Assembly (NCBI GenBank): GCA_938002605.1
Contig: CALLAF010000021.1
Location: 1 to 64,000 of the forward strand
DNA length: 64,000 nt
Direction of reading: 5' to 3'
Source of the DNA: an uncultured Paracoccaceae bacterium
GTDB lineage: Bacteria; Pseudomonadota; Alphaproteobacteria; Rhodobacterales; Rhodobacteraceae
Shown: positions 34,749-45,185 of the stretch, one piece after another
How positions within the stretch are numbered: the stretch's first letter is position 1
How the letters are laid out: each line of letters begins with the position of its first letter
Program-made: the position numbers and the translations under genes
The notes under the pieces: generated by a model
Databases searched by the model: none
What the model saw: the letters and a program-made list of their open reading frames with translations, nothing else
What the model was told of the DNA's origin: nothing

Positions 34749-36137
34749 TCAAACGTGGATTGCGCCATCACCACAGGCCAAAGCTGCTTCGCGGACGGCT
34801 TCGGAATATGTTGGGTGTGCGTGGCAGGTGCGTGCGATGTCTTCGGCCGCAGCACCGAATTCCATTGCAACACAGATCTCATGGATCAGATCACCCGCCA
34901 TCGGTCCAATGATATGCGCACCCAAAATGCGGTCTGTTTGCGCATCGACCAGCAGTTTTACAAAGCCGTCACCGGCAAAGTTGGCTTTGGCGCGGGCGTT
35001 GCCTAGGAACGGGAATTTTCCGACTTTATATGCGCGGCCGGCAGCTTTCAGCGTTTCTTCAGTTTCGCCGACATTGCTGACCTCTGGATGGGTATAAATC
35101 ACGCCGGGGATCACGCCATAGTTCACATGTGGCTTTTGGCCTGCGATGCCTTCTGCGACGGCCATGCCTTCATCTTCGGCTTTATGGGCAAGCATGGGGC
35201 CGGCAATCGTGTCGCCAATTGCATAGATGCCGGGTACGTTAGTCGCGTAGTTCGCATCGGTCTTGATCTGACCACGCTCGGACAGCTCAACGCCAAGCGC
35301 ATCAAGCCCCAGACCGGTTGTGAAAGGTTTACGACCTGTCGCAACCAAAACCGCATCGGCGGTAATTGTGTGATCGCTTTCGTCTTTGCGCAGCTGATAG
35401 CTGACGGTGGCTTTGTTGTTTTTGACTTCAACGCCTTGAACTGCCGCGCCCAATTTGAATTTCAGGCCTTGTTTGGTCAGCATTTTTTGGAACTGACGGG
35501 CGATTTCGGCGTCCATGCCGGGGGTGATTGCATCCAAGTATTCAATCACTGTGACCTCTGCCCCAAGACGAGCATAGACCGACCCCAGCTCAAGCCCGAT
35601 GACACCAGCACCAATGACGACAAGTGATGTGGGCACTTTGTTCAGGGTCAACGCACCTGTCGAGGTTACGACAGTTTTTTCGTCGACTTCGATACCAGGC
35701 AGGACAGAGGCCTCTGAGCCGGACGCGATGATGATGTTTTTGGCATCATATGTGTCGTCACCGACCTGCACTTTGCCGACCGCCGGTATGGTTGCCCAGC
35801 CTTTGATCCAGTCAATCTTGTTCTTTTTGAACAGGAATTCGATGCCACCCGTGTTCTGACCCACAACGTTCTCTTTGTAGGATAGCATCTGCTTCCAATC
35901 GACCGAAGGAGCTTTGCCTTTTAGGCCCATATCCGCAAAGTTATGTTCTGCTTCGTGCAGCATGTGCGTCGCGTGCAACAACGCCTTGGATGGGATACAG
36001 CCCACGTTTAGGCAAGTACCGCCAAGCGTTTCACGGCCTTCAACCACGGCCACTTTCATCCCCAATTGGGCGCAACGGATTGCGCTGACATAGCCGCCGG
36101 GGCCTGCACCGATTACGATAACGTCATAGCTGGACAT
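34749..36137 (-). CDS. lpdA: Dihydrolipoyl dehydrogenase (E3)
   Basis: E3 reoxidises the lipoyl group of the 2-oxoglutarate dehydrogenase complex with FAD and NAD+. Visible motifs are the FAD loop [14 protein letters not shown], the redox disulphide [17 protein letters not shown], the NAD loop [14 protein letters not shown] and the C-terminal catalytic [11 protein letters not shown]. The ATG at 36137 has AAAGGAG 6 bases upstream and gives 462 residues. As the last gene of the suc operon it is most likely the E3 of the 2-oxoglutarate complex encoded just upstream. Confidence 0.95.
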   Translation of the reverse strand: MSSYDVIVIGAGPGGYVSAIRCAQLGMKVAVVEGRETLGGTCLNVGCIPSKALLHATHMLHEAEHNFADMGLKGKAPSVDWKQMLSYKENVVGQNTGGIEFLFKKNKIDWIKGWATIPAVGKVQVGDDTYDAKNIIIASGSEASVLPGIEVDEKTVVTSTGALTLNKVPTSLVVIGAGVIGLELGSVYARLGAEVTVIEYLDAITPGMDAEIARQFQKMLTKQGLKFKLGAAVQGVEVKNNKATVSYQLRKDESDHTITADAVLVATGRKPFTTGLGLDALGVELSERGQIKTDANYATNVPGIYAIGDTIAGPMLAHKAEDEGMAVAEGIAGQKPHVNYGVIPGVIYTHPEVSNVGETEETLKAAGRAYKVGKFPFLGNARAKANFAGDGFVKLLVDAQTDRILGAHIIGPMAGDLIHEICVAMEFGAAAEDIARTCHAHPTYSEAVREAALACGDGAIHV

Positions 36138-36203
36138 GGTGTCTCCTTTAGAAATTTTGTGTGTCGGACAATCGTCGGACATTTGTCGGTTTTTGGTCGG
36201 CGT

Positions 36204-36614
36204 CTAGAACAGTGCCGAGATTATCATGAGCATGGTAGAGAGAAACCCCACAAACCAAATCAGCGAGCGCCAAGGCGTCCATCCAAAATAATATGCAGGG
36301 ACATAAAGAATGCGGGCGGCCAGATAGGTCCACGCACAAATTGCGCTAAACCCGGTGCCCTTGTCGCCAAGCGTGATCACGACCACCGCAATGGTGAACA
36401 AAACCAACGCCTCAAAATGGTTGTTCATCGCGCGAAATAGGCGGCCCGTGCCGACACTTGCCTGATCCATTAACGGCTTAGCCAGTCGCTGGGGGTCACG
36501 TGGGCTTGCCGTTTTGCCGGGGCCAAGTTCGATATTGGCCGGGATCGCCATCAACAAAAACTGGATACCTTGAAGCAGAGCCGCGAGGGTGAGGACGGTG
36601 AGTTCAGCGGGCAT
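36204..36614 (-). CDS. MAPEG family membrane protein
   Basis: The 136-residue protein has four membrane segments and the MAPEG signature region (GRLFRAMNNHFEALVLF). The family includes microsomal glutathione transferases and leukotriene synthases; the bacterial members of this short YecN-like type have no fixed role. It is the gene before lpd in the suc operon and 3 bases after the YkuD gene. Confidence 0.85.
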   Translation of the reverse strand: MPAELTVLTLAALLQGIQFLLMAIPANIELGPGKTASPRDPQRLAKPLMDQASVGTGRLFRAMNNHFEALVLFTIAVVVITLGDKGTGFSAICAWTYLAARILYVPAYYFGWTPWRSLIWFVGFLSTMLMIISALF

Positions 36615-36617
36615 ACT

Positions 36618-36932
36618 TCATTCCTGAATTGCGATTGGGGTACCGTTTGGTACCAGCGACCAGATTTCGCGCATTTTTTTATTAGTGACGGCGATGCAGC
36701 CGTTTGTCCAATCCCAATAGGTTTGCAGCGGGCCGAACCAGCCCCAACCGTTGAGGATACCGTGGATCATGATGCTGCCGCCGGGGGACACGCCGCGGGT
36801 CTCGGTCTGTTTGCTGGCCGCGGCCATTGGCGGAGACGTGACAGAACCTTTGCGCAGCATGACTTGCGTATAGACTGCGATGCCAAACGCAAGGATTACA
36901 AGCAGCGCGAGGGATTTACGGAGCAGAGGCAT
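36618..36932 (-). CDS. Short YkuD (L,D-transpeptidase) domain protein, probably truncated
   Basis: The 104-residue protein has a membrane segment (about 5-24) followed directly by the C-terminal half of a YkuD domain: GVSPGGSIMIHG with the active-site His, then WDWTNGCIAVTN with the catalytic Cys. Family members of the DWTxGCIAVTN type normally have another ~60-70 residues of beta-sandwich between the anchor and this motif, so this copy looks internally deleted and may be inactive. It overlaps the foreign-looking membrane protein gene by 17 bases. The catalytic residues themselves are intact. Confidence 0.72.
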   Translation of the reverse strand: MPLLRKSLALLVILAFGIAVYTQVMLRKGSVTSPPMAAASKQTETRGVSPGGSIMIHGILNGWGWFGPLQTYWDWTNGCIAVTNKKMREIWSLVPNGTPIAIQE

Positions 36933-37584
36933 TCGCAGGGGCCGAGTTTTTGCTGGTTAATAACAACTCTGTTTGAACTGCTATTGCAATGTAGGTATCC
37001 TCTGTCGATCGCTTTACTGCTTTGATCGCAACAAAAAAAGCGATCACGAGAACTAGTGACACACCAATAGCGCGCCAAACTCCTATTCCCTGTGTCGCTT
37101 GACTAACTTCGTTAGACTGATGGCCGACTCCATAAATTTCATTGAGATACCTCGCCTCATCTGCCTGATATAAGGAAATCGCTATTGCCGTGAGACTTGC
37201 AAAAAAGAAGGCTGATAGAATACCTCCAAACATTTGGGCATTTAGCCGAGCCTCTTGGTATTGGTTTATTAATAGGCCGTTACCAGTCTCGAAAACATCT
37301 GCGCCCAACTTTATTCTATGGTTGATGTTCGATCCCAGTATGTTGGTCTCGCCAGCCGCCACGAAAATGGTGCCAAGCAAATACAAAAAACCCAAAAAAA
37401 ACACCCCAGAATAGATCAAGCTACCTGTTATTTCGGAAGAGTAGCTAGAATATGCTTCGTCGATCCAGTTCAAGTTTGATCCAGACAACCAAGTAGCCAA
37501 GGACCCAACATAAAGGCCCCCAAGCGCAACTTTGAGTATTGCTTGGGGCCACTGTCTTGATAGATCAACGGCGGTTTGAAGCAC
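36916..37584 (-). CDS. Membrane protein of unknown function in the suc operon (222 aa, low GC)
   Basis: The protein has four predicted membrane segments (about residues 15-35, 55-80, 118-138 and 170-190) and a short tail, with few charged residues between. I do not recognise a family. Its codon use and base composition are clearly more AT-rich than the flanking sucB and YkuD genes. It starts 3 bases after the sucB stop and overlaps the next gene, so it must be co-transcribed with the 2-oxoglutarate dehydrogenase genes. It looks like a recent insertion into the operon. Confidence 0.65.
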   Translation of the reverse strand: MLQTAVDLSRQWPQAILKVALGGLYVGSLATWLSGSNLNWIDEAYSSYSSEITGSLIYSGVFFLGFLYLLGTIFVAAGETNILGSNINHRIKLGADVFETGNGLLINQYQEARLNAQMFGGILSAFFFASLTAIAISLYQADEARYLNEIYGVGHQSNEVSQATQGIGVWRAIGVSLVLVIAFFVAIKAVKRSTEDTYIAIAVQTELLLTSKNSAPANASAP

Positions 37585-37587
37585 GAT

Positions 37588-38769
37588 CTACAAATCCATC
37601 AACAACCGGCGTGGGTCTTCCAGTGCTTCTTTGACGCGCACGAGGAATGTCACGGCGCCTTTGCCGTCAACGATGCGGTGATCGTAGGACAGCGCGAGGT
37701 ACATCATTGGGCGGATCACAACTTCACCGTTGATCGCCATTGGGCGCTCTTGGATTTTGTGCATGCCGAGGATGCCGGACTGTGGGGGGTTCAGGATCGG
37801 TGACGACATCAGAGACCCGTAAACACCACCGTTCGAGATGGTGAACGTGCCGCCCTGCATTTCTGCCATCGACAGCTTGCCGTCCCGTGCTTTGGCGCCT
37901 TTTTCGGCGATTGCTTTTTCGATGTCTGCAAATGACATCTGATCGGCGTCGTTGATCACGGGAACCACAAGGCCGGTTGGTGTGCCCGCAGCGATGCCCA
38001 TGTTGACGTAGTTTTTGTAAACAACATCGGTGCCGTCGATTTCTGCGTTCACATCAGGCACTTCATTCAGCGCGTGGATACAGGCCTTGGTAAAGAAAGA
38101 CATGAAACCCAGTTTGACGCCGTGCTTTTTCAAGAACAGGTCTTTGTACTGGTTCCGCAGGGCCATGACCTCTGTCATGTCGACCTCGTTATAGGTGGTC
38201 AACATGGCGGCGGTGTTTTGGCTTTCTTTCAGGCGGCGTGCGATGGTCTGGCGCAGGCGGGTCATTTTGACTCGCTCTTCGCGGTCAACCTGATTGGCGG
38301 CGACTGGTGCGCGCGGTGCGGCCGGGGCTGCAGGCGCAGGTGTTGCCAATGCGTTCAACACGTCTTCTTTCATGACGCGGCCATCTTTGCCGGTGCCTGC
38401 GACGTTGGACAGGTTGTTTTCTGCCATTAGCTTTTTTGCGGATGGGGCGTCTTCAACGTCTTTGGCAGCAGGTGCGGCCGCCGGGGCAGGGGCCGCTGCG
38501 GGTGCTTCGGCCTTGGGGGCAGGGGCCGCATCGCCTGCGGCGATTTGGGCAAGCAGCGCGTCAACGCCAACAGTGTCGCCTTCAGCGGCGACGATTTCTG
38601 ACAATGTGCCTGCGACGGGTGATGGCACTTCGACGGTGACTTTGTCGGTTTCAAGTTCACACAGCATTTCGTCAACTGCGACGGCGTCGCCGGGCTGTTT
38701 GAACCATGTGGCAACTGTCGCTTCGGTGACGGATTCGCCAAGCGTTGGTACGCGGACTTCGGTGCTCAT
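37588..38769 (-). CDS. sucB: 2-oxoglutarate dehydrogenase E2 (dihydrolipoyl succinyltransferase)
   Basis: E2 transfers the succinyl group to CoA. The 393-residue protein has one lipoyl domain (about 1-78, lipoylated Lys in [12 protein letters not shown]), an Ala/Pro-rich linker, an E3-binding domain ([12 protein letters not shown]...[11 protein letters not shown], about 108-145), a second linker, and the catalytic domain ending in [12 protein letters not shown] with the active-site His and Asp. It starts one base into the sucA stop (TAATG). Confidence 0.96.
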   Translation of the reverse strand: MSTEVRVPTLGESVTEATVATWFKQPGDAVAVDEMLCELETDKVTVEVPSPVAGTLSEIVAAEGDTVGVDALLAQIAAGDAAPAPKAEAPAAAPAPAAAPAAKDVEDAPSAKKLMAENNLSNVAGTGKDGRVMKEDVLNALATPAPAAPAAPRAPVAANQVDREERVKMTRLRQTIARRLKESQNTAAMLTTYNEVDMTEVMALRNQYKDLFLKKHGVKLGFMSFFTKACIHALNEVPDVNAEIDGTDVVYKNYVNMGIAAGTPTGLVVPVINDADQMSFADIEKAIAEKGAKARDGKLSMAEMQGGTFTISNGGVYGSLMSSPILNPPQSGILGMHKIQERPMAINGEVVIRPMMYLALSYDHRIVDGKGAVTFLVRVKEALEDPRRLLMDL

Positions 38770-41726
38770 TACTTTGTTCCTTTGATAGTCAGGGCGTCGT
38801 CAACGAGCGCCGCTTGTTCTGCTTTGTGTTTGCTGGCAAGGCCCGTCGCCGGGGATGCCGAGGCTGCGCGCCCAGCATAGACGGGGCGTGTTGTTTTGGC
38901 TTTGGTGCGGGACAGGACCCATTCGATATTTGGTTCCATAAACGACCATGCACCTTGGTTTTTAGGTTCTTCTTGGCACCAGACCATATCAGCGTTTTTG
39001 AACCGGGTTAGTTCGTTCATGGCCGATTGGGCCGGGAACGGGTAGAACTGTTCGAACCGCAGTATGTAGACGTCGTTGATCCCGCGCGCGTCGCGCTCTT
39101 CAAGCAGGTCATAGTAGACCTTACCCGAACACATCACGACCCGTTTGATTTTGTCGTCTGCAACAAGTTTGGTGTCAGAATTTCCTTGCTGGGCATCGTC
39201 CCACAACACGCGGTGGAAGCTGGAGCCGGTGGTGAATTCTTCGGCTTTGGACACCGCGAGCTTGTGACGCAACAATGATTTCGGCGTCATCATGATCAGT
39301 GGTTTGCGGTAGCTGCGATGCAATTGGCGGCGCAGGATGTGGAAATAGTTCGCCGGCGTGGTACAATTTGCCACGATCCAGTTGTCTCCGCCACACATGG
39401 TCAAGAACCGTTCCAGTCGTGCGCTTGAATGCTCTGGCCCTTGTCCTTCGTAGCCATGCGGTAGCAGACAAACGAGCCCGGACATCCGCAACCATTTGCT
39501 TTCGCCAGAAGAAATAAACTGATCGAACATGATCTGCGCACCGTTGGCAAAATCGCCGAACTGGGCCTCCCAAAGGGTCAGCGCATTTGGTTCCGCGAGC
39601 GAGTAGCCGTATTCAAAGCCAAGCACCGCGTATTCCGACAGCATGCTGTCGATCACTTCGTAATTCGCTTGGCCCTCGCGGATATTGTTCAGCGGGTAAT
39701 AGCGATCTTCGTTTTCTTGGTTAATCAGGCCAGAGTGGCGCTGGCTGAATGTCCCGCGTGTACTGTCCTGTCCGGACAGGCGCACAGGATACCCTTCGGT
39801 GACAAGCGACCCAAATGCGAGCGCCTCACCCGTGGCCCAATCGAACCCTTCGCCGGATTCGAACATCTTAGACTTCGCGCCTAAAATGCGATTCACGGTT
39901 TTGTGGACAGGGAAGCCTTCTGGCACAGTCGTCAGACCACGCCCGATTTCTTGGAATGTCTTTTCATCAATGGCGGTGGCCCCGCGTTGATAATCATCCT
40001 TTTGGCGATCCAGATGCGACCATTTCCCGTCAAGCCAATCGGCCTTATTGGGCTTAAAGGTTTTGCCGTTCTCGAATTCCGTATTTAGGTGCGCTTGGAA
40101 CGCGGCCTTCATATCTTCGATTTCGCCTTCGGGGATCAGCCCGTCTTTGACCAGACGTTCAGTATAAAGCGTCAGCGTGGTCTTTTGCTTTTTGATCTTT
40201 TTATACATGACCGGGTTGGTGAACATCGGCTCGTCGCCTTCGTTGTGACCAAAGCGGCGGTAGCAAATGATATCAAGAACCACGTCTTTGTGGAATTTTT
40301 GACGGAATTCAGTCGCGACGCGCGCAGCGTGCACGACTGCCTCTGGGTCGTCGCCATTGACGTGGAAAATTGGGGCTTCGACCATCAAGGCAATATCAGT
40401 CGGGTAAGGTGAGCTGCGCGAGAAGTGCGGCGCAGTTGTGAAACCGATTTGGTTGTTCACCACGATATGCATCGTGCCACCTGTTTTGTGACCTTTCAGG
40501 CCAGACAGGCCGAAGCCTTCGGCAACGACGCCCTGGCCAGCAAACGCCGCATCGCCGTGCAGCAAAATCCCCATTACGCGCGTGCGATCAACGTCGTTCT
40601 TTTGATCCTGTTTGGCGCGGACCTTGCCCAGAACAACCGGGTTCACCGCCTCTAGGTGGGATGGGTTGGCGGTTAATGAAAGGTGGACGTTGTTGTCGTC
40701 AAAGCTGCGGTCCGAAGATGCGCCAAGGTGATATTTCACATCGCCGGATCCATCGACATCTTCAGGCTTGAACGAACCGCCTTGGAATTCGTTAAAAATC
40801 GCGCGATAAGGTTTCTCCATCACGTTCGCAAGAACAGAAAGACGCCCACGGTGCGGCATGCCGATGATGATTTCATCAAGGCCGAGCTGGCCGCCGCGCT
40901 TGATGATTTGCTCCATCGCGGGGATCAGGCTTTCGCCGCCATCAAGGCCAAACCGTTTGGTGCCCATGTATTTGACGTGCAAGAATTTTTCAAAACCTTC
41001 GGCCTGCACAAGGCTGTTCAAAATCGCCTTGCGGCCATTTTGGGTAAAGGAAATTTCTTTGCCGTATCCTTCGATACGTTCTTTCAACCAGCCCGCTTCT
41101 TCGGGGTTGGAAATATGCATGTATTGCAAGGCAAATGTGCCGCAATAGGTGCGCTGCACGATCGCGATGATTTCATTCATCGTCGCGACCTCAAGGCCCA
41201 GCACATTATCGATAAAGATTGGGCGATCCATGTCAGCAGCGGTAAAGCCGTAAGATTTTGGATCAAGCTCTGGGTGGGGGACGTTTTCGCGCATACCAAG
41301 CGGGTCAAGATCAGCGATCAAATGCCCGCGAATACGGTAGGCGCGGATGATCATCAACGCGCGGATGCTGTCCAGCACGGCATTGCGTACTTGATTTTCG
41401 TCGAGCGACACACCTTTTTCGGCGGCTTTCGCTTTGATCTTCTTGCCCGCGGCCTCTGGTTCGGCCGGCCATTGGCCATCAAGCGCAGATGTCAGATCGT
41501 CATTGGGAACCGGGGGCCAATCCATACGGCCCCAAGACGGGCCTGCGGCCTCTGCCTTGGCCTCCGTCGGGGCATCACCCAGCGCCTTGAAAAAGTCGCG
41601 CCAGCTTTCGTCAACCGCATTGGGGTTGTCAGCATAGCGCGCATAAAGCTGTTCTACATATTCCGCATTATGCCCCTGCAGGAACGATGAGGCGTGAAGA
41701 ATGTCGTTAGGTGATTGATCGTTCAT
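38769..41726 (-). CDS. sucA: 2-oxoglutarate dehydrogenase E1
   Basis: E1 decarboxylates 2-oxoglutarate with thiamine diphosphate and passes the succinyl group to the lipoyl arm of E2. The 985-residue protein has the N-terminal E2-interaction segment ([16 protein letters not shown]), the ThDP-binding domain ([16 protein letters not shown], about 385) and the transketolase-like C-terminal domains ([13 protein letters not shown]...[19 protein letters not shown]). Length is normal. It is the core gene of the suc operon. Confidence 0.97.
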   Translation of the reverse strand: MNDQSPNDILHASSFLQGHNAEYVEQLYARYADNPNAVDESWRDFFKALGDAPTEAKAEAAGPSWGRMDWPPVPNDDLTSALDGQWPAEPEAAGKKIKAKAAEKGVSLDENQVRNAVLDSIRALMIIRAYRIRGHLIADLDPLGMRENVPHPELDPKSYGFTAADMDRPIFIDNVLGLEVATMNEIIAIVQRTYCGTFALQYMHISNPEEAGWLKERIEGYGKEISFTQNGRKAILNSLVQAEGFEKFLHVKYMGTKRFGLDGGESLIPAMEQIIKRGGQLGLDEIIIGMPHRGRLSVLANVMEKPYRAIFNEFQGGSFKPEDVDGSGDVKYHLGASSDRSFDDNNVHLSLTANPSHLEAVNPVVLGKVRAKQDQKNDVDRTRVMGILLHGDAAFAGQGVVAEGFGLSGLKGHKTGGTMHIVVNNQIGFTTAPHFSRSSPYPTDIALMVEAPIFHVNGDDPEAVVHAARVATEFRQKFHKDVVLDIICYRRFGHNEGDEPMFTNPVMYKKIKKQKTTLTLYTERLVKDGLIPEGEIEDMKAAFQAHLNTEFENGKTFKPNKADWLDGKWSHLDRQKDDYQRGATAIDEKTFQEIGRGLTTVPEGFPVHKTVNRILGAKSKMFESGEGFDWATGEALAFGSLVTEGYPVRLSGQDSTRGTFSQRHSGLINQENEDRYYPLNNIREGQANYEVIDSMLSEYAVLGFEYGYSLAEPNALTLWEAQFGDFANGAQIMFDQFISSGESKWLRMSGLVCLLPHGYEGQGPEHSSARLERFLTMCGGDNWIVANCTTPANYFHILRRQLHRSYRKPLIMMTPKSLLRHKLAVSKAEEFTTGSSFHRVLWDDAQQGNSDTKLVADDKIKRVVMCSGKVYYDLLEERDARGINDVYILRFEQFYPFPAQSAMNELTRFKNADMVWCQEEPKNQGAWSFMEPNIEWVLSRTKAKTTRPVYAGRAASASPATGLASKHKAEQAALVDDALTIKGTK

Positions 41727-42184
41727 GAGTGAGCCTTATTAGGGTTAGGGCCAAAACGGTTGGTGTTAGGTTCGGAAGGTAAAAGGAAAATAGCGCCCGC
41801 ACATATTACAAAAAGTGGGGTTAGCAAGAGGCCGATGATTAACGCAAAGCTCTCGTAAGGCCAAAGAAAGAGGTCTAGGTGTAGCAATGGGTAAGTTCCC
41901 AAACACATGATTACCGGCCACCATATGCCGGAAAGCCCAGCATCGTGAGATCGTCTGATGCCCAGGGTGAGGAATAACGTTAGTCCTGCAAAAGGGAAAA
42001 ATAGGCTTGCTGACCATGCAGCTTCCCACAGCGGTTGTATGTCCGGATCGTAGGATAGCGACAAAAACGTCACCAGAATTAGGTAGGCTGGTCCGACGCA
42101 CCACCAAAACTCCGACCGCGAGGCGCGGCCGGAGAATGTAAAAGACTTAGCGAGGCAAGTCTTGATGGATTGCAGCGGTCCCAT
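41723..42184 (-). CDS. DUF805 membrane protein in the suc operon
   Basis: The 153-residue protein has the DUF805 pattern: a short N-terminal segment FTFSGRASRSEFWW followed by four membrane segments and the LGIRRSHDAGLSGIWWPV motif. The family has no known function. I chose the ATG at 42184 (AAGG 9 bases upstream); a longer in-frame ORF to 42259 runs through two hairpins and is unlikely to be translated. Its stop overlaps the sucA start by 4 bases, so it is translationally coupled to E1. Confidence 0.78.
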   Translation of the reverse strand: MGPLQSIKTCLAKSFTFSGRASRSEFWWCVGPAYLILVTFLSLSYDPDIQPLWEAAWSASLFFPFAGLTLFLTLGIRRSHDAGLSGIWWPVIMCLGTYPLLHLDLFLWPYESFALIIGLLLTPLFVICAGAIFLLPSEPNTNRFGPNPNKAHS

Positions 42185-42199
42185 TATCGGATACCTTTT

Positions 42200-42249
42200 G
42201 CCCGGACGTGAGACCGGGCAGCGCCCGACCCTCCCCACGGGAGGGCGCT
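42200..42249 (-). promoter_or_regulatory. Two tandem hairpins between sucD and the DUF805 gene
   Basis: GCCCGG/CCGGGC (42200-42205 and 42214-42219) forms one hairpin. CCCTCCC/GGGAGGG (42229-42235 and 42239-42245), extended by AGCG/CGCT, forms a second. Both lie in the 122-base gap inside the suc operon. They could slow or stop transcription after sucD, or protect the upstream RNA from 3' decay. They lack a T run and so are not standard terminators. Confidence 0.5.
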
Positions 42250-42306
42250 TTGCACCCACCCAGGGTCAGGCGCAGCCCTTGTAATATGCGCAGCGCCTGA
42301 TGTCAT

Positions 42307-43188
42307 TTAGCCGATTGCCTTGAGCACAGCTTCGCCAAGTGTGGCGGGGCTGTCTGCGACGATGATGCCGGCAGATTTCATGGCTTCGATTTTACTTTCC
42401 GCGTCGCCTTTACCACCGGCAACAATCGCGCCAGCGTGACCCATGCGGCGGCCCGGAGGCGCCGTGCGGCCAGCGATAAAGCCAGCAGTTGGTTTCCAAC
42501 GGCCTTTTTTGCGTTGATCAGCAAGGAATTCTGCGGCTTCCTCTTCCGCAGAACCGCCGATTTCACCGATCATGATGATGGATTGTGTTTCATCATCGTC
42601 AAGGAACATGTCCAGCACGTCGATGTGTTCAGTCCCTTTGATCGGGTCACCGCCGATACCAACAGCCGTGGATTGGCCAAGGCCAGAATCAGAAGTTTGT
42701 TTCACCGCTTCGTAAGTCAATGTACCAGAACGCGACACAACACCAACGGACCCACGTTTGTGGATGTGGCCCGGCATGATGCCGATTTTACAGGCGTCAG
42801 GTGTGATCACGCCGGGGCAGTTTGGCCCGATCAGACGTGAGGTAGAACCTTCGAGCGCCTTTTTCACGCGCATCATGTCCAGCACAGGAATGCCTTCGGT
42901 GATACAGATGATCAATTCCATCTCAGCGTCGATCGCTTCGAGGATTGAATCGGCTGCGAATGGCGGCGGCACATAGATGACCGATGCGTTCGCTTCGGTG
43001 ACGTGCTTGGCTTCGTGGACCGAGTTAAAGATCGGCAGGTCCAAATGGGTTTGCCCACCTTTGCCGGGTGTCACGCCGCCAACCATTTTTGTGCCATAAG
43101 CAATGGCTTGTTCAGAGTGGAATGTCCCCTGCGAACCAGTAAGGCCCTGACAGATGACTTTGGTGTTTTCGTTTACGAGAATGGCCAT
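42307..43188 (-). CDS. sucD: Succinyl-CoA synthetase alpha subunit
   Basis: SucD carries the phospho-His and the CoA site. The 293-residue protein shows the CoA-binding loop [15 protein letters not shown] at the N-terminus, GPNCPGVI and the active His in [12 protein letters not shown] (about residue 250). It normally forms alpha2beta2 with SucC. It is separated from sucC by a lipoprotein gene. Confidence 0.97.
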   Translation of the reverse strand: MAILVNENTKVICQGLTGSQGTFHSEQAIAYGTKMVGGVTPGKGGQTHLDLPIFNSVHEAKHVTEANASVIYVPPPFAADSILEAIDAEMELIICITEGIPVLDMMRVKKALEGSTSRLIGPNCPGVITPDACKIGIMPGHIHKRGSVGVVSRSGTLTYEAVKQTSDSGLGQSTAVGIGGDPIKGTEHIDVLDMFLDDDETQSIIMIGEIGGSAEEEAAEFLADQRKKGRWKPTAGFIAGRTAPPGRRMGHAGAIVAGGKGDAESKIEAMKSAGIIVADSPATLGEAVLKAIG

Positions 43189-43255
43189 GTGGCTGGCTCC
43201 TAAGTTTTCTATTTGCGTTGCGGCGATAGGTTATCGCCGCAGTGTTTTTCCGGCG

Positions 43256-43789
43256 CTATTGGTCTCGCCTCAATATTACGTTGAACTCGCCAGCACCGGT
43301 CGATCTACGCACGTCGACAGTGACACCGTTCTTTACAAAAAGGATCTCTGCAAAGTGTTCGTTTTGAGGGCGAATTTGTTTCGTGAAACCTGCCTGAATA
43401 AGGGCGGGTTCTATCCAGTTTGTAACGGTGCTAATGTCCCGGAAGGCTACTGGCGATGTCGTGACGTGGCACTCGCCACGCCGCGGAACTGCAACAATTT
43501 TAGAGTTTCCCAGCGCATTGGGGTTTTCCAATCGGATAGTTTGTTTGGTCCCGGATTGTTGAAATCCGTGACTTCCGAGTGAAGACAGCGCAGTACCCGA
43601 GACGACGTAATTTGCACATGCGGCGATCGCGTTCTCAAAACTGTTTTCGACGGTCGTGTTGACCAGCGAAGCGCGCAACGAAGGAGCTCCGCCTGAAGTC
43701 TGGTCACTTGTTGACGTTGGTGCTGTAGCACACGCGGTAAGCAACGAGATTATCGATGCAATGCTCAGGTTTTTGACCGCCTTTTGCAT
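43256..43789 (-). CDS. Putative lipoprotein between sucC and sucD
   Basis: The 177-residue protein has a type II signal peptide with lipobox LTAC (Cys at about residue 20) followed by a Ser/Thr-rich spacer. The mature part has two further Cys residues and ends in an anti-parallel-looking [23 protein letters not shown] do not recognise a family. Its ATG shares one base with the sucC stop (TAATG). Base composition is somewhat lower in GC than sucC. The function is unknown. Confidence 0.7.
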   Translation of the reverse strand: MQKAVKNLSIASIISLLTACATAPTSTSDQTSGGAPSLRASLVNTTVENSFENAIAACANYVVSGTALSSLGSHGFQQSGTKQTIRLENPNALGNSKIVAVPRRGECHVTTSPVAFRDISTVTNWIEPALIQAGFTKQIRPQNEHFAEILFVKNGVTVDVRRSTGAGEFNVILRRDQ

Positions 43790-44982
43790 TACCCTTTGAC
43801 CGCTTTCACGATTTTTTCGGCGCCGTCTTTGAGATCGTCAGCAGCAATCACATCAACGTCGGAGTTGTTGATGATCTCTTTGCCTTTTTCGACGTTTGTC
43901 CCTTCGAGGCGGACAACCAGTGGTACTTGCAGGCCGACTTCTTTCACAGCGGCGATCACGCCTTCGGCGATGACGTCGCAGCGCATGATGCCGCCAAAGA
44001 TGTTCACAAGGATGCCTTTAACGTTGGGATCAGATGTAATGATCTTGAACGCTTCGGTTACTTTTTCTTTGGTCGCGCCGCCACCAACGTCTAGGAAGTT
44101 GGCAGGTTCAGCGCCGTAAAGTTTGATGATGTCCATTGTGGCCATCGCCAGACCCGCACCGTTCACCATACAACCGATTTCGCCTTCAAGGGCGATGTAG
44201 TTGAGGTCAAACTTGGACGCGGCCAATTCTTTGGGATCTTCTTCAGTTTCGTCGCGCAGTGCTGCAACATCCGCGTGGCGGTAGATCGCGTTACCGTCGA
44301 AGGATACTTTCGCGTCGAGAACTTTCAGGTCGCCTTTGTCAGTCACGATCAGCGGGTTGATTTCCAGCATTTCCATGTCTTTTTCGACGAAGGCTGTGTA
44401 AAGCTGGCCCATCAGTTTGACGCACTGCTTAACTTGCTGACCTTCCAGCCCCAGCGCGAATGCAACGCGGCGGCCGTGGAAGGCTTGGTAACCTGTCGCA
44501 GGATCAACTGTGAAGTTCAGGATCTTTTCAGGGGTGTTTTCGGCAACTTCTTCGATGTCCATCCCGCCTTCGGTCGACACAACAAAGCCGATCCGGCTTG
44601 TCGCACGATCAACGAGTAGGGCGAGGTACATTTCAGTTTCAATGCCAGAACCGTCTTCGATGTAGATGCGGTTCACGACCTTGCCGACGGGACCAGTTTG
44701 ATGCGTGACCAATGTGCGGCCCAGCATTTTCTTGGCTTCTTCAGCAGCTTCTTCAACTGACTTGGCAAGACGGACACCGCCTGCTTCTCCTGCGTCAGCT
44801 TCTTTGAATTTGCCTTTGCCGCGCCCGCCTGCGTGGATCTGCGCCTTGACCACCCAAAGCGGGCCATCAAGTTCGCCAGCGGCGGTTTTTGCGTCTTCTG
44901 CACGGGTGACAGGGCGGCCATCTGATACGGGCGCGCCGTAGCTGCGCAAGAGTGCTTTGGCCTGATATTCGTGGATGTTCAT
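43789..44982 (-). CDS. sucC: Succinyl-CoA synthetase beta subunit
   Basis: The beta subunit binds the nucleotide and succinate. The 397-residue protein has the ATP-grasp domain ([19 protein letters not shown] at the N-terminus) and the ligase domain with [17 protein letters not shown] and [13 protein letters not shown]. It is the first gene of the suc operon and has two regulator-type palindromes about 100-130 bases upstream of its start. Confidence 0.97.
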   Translation of the reverse strand: MNIHEYQAKALLRSYGAPVSDGRPVTRAEDAKTAAGELDGPLWVVKAQIHAGGRGKGKFKEADAGEAGGVRLAKSVEEAAEEAKKMLGRTLVTHQTGPVGKVVNRIYIEDGSGIETEMYLALLVDRATSRIGFVVSTEGGMDIEEVAENTPEKILNFTVDPATGYQAFHGRRVAFALGLEGQQVKQCVKLMGQLYTAFVEKDMEMLEINPLIVTDKGDLKVLDAKVSFDGNAIYRHADVAALRDETEEDPKELAASKFDLNYIALEGEIGCMVNGAGLAMATMDIIKLYGAEPANFLDVGGGATKEKVTEAFKIITSDPNVKGILVNIFGGIMRCDVIAEGVIAAVKEVGLQVPLVVRLEGTNVEKGKEIINNSDVDVIAADDLKDGAEKIVKAVKG

Positions 44983-45077
44983 AGGGACATGTCCAATTTG
45001 GCTTCGGTTAAGCTATGTAAACCACAAGGAATGAACGTTTTGTAACTTAAAAATGAAAAAAATGGAGATAATCGAAC

Positions 45078-45115
45078 ATTTGTGATCACACGTTTTTGGG
45101 CTGTGATCACAAATG
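45078..45115 (-). promoter_or_regulatory. Paired TGTGATCACA operators upstream of the suc operon
   Basis: Core palindromes at 45081-45090 and 45102-45111 are separated by 11 bases, 21 bp centre to centre. Their outer flanks are mirror images (CATTTGTGATCACA and TGTGATCACAAATG), so the whole element is one large inverted repeat. It lies about 100-130 bases upstream of sucC; a GATTAT-like -10 is found just downstream of the proximal copy on the minus strand. Confidence 0.7.
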
Positions 45116-45185
45116 CGCCGTGGGGGATCGCGGAGCGCGCAAAAGGATTCGTGTTAAGGCGGTGTCAGCCGATTTGCTTCCGATG

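Noticed and set aside
38294-38785. Alanine-rich 163-residue ORF
   Set aside because: It is antisense to the Ala/Pro linker of sucB; the low complexity comes from that linker.
40683-41690. 335-codon ORF on the plus strand
   Set aside because: It lies fully antisense to sucA, has no ribosome binding site, and its product has a composition expected from the mirror of a GC-rich gene.
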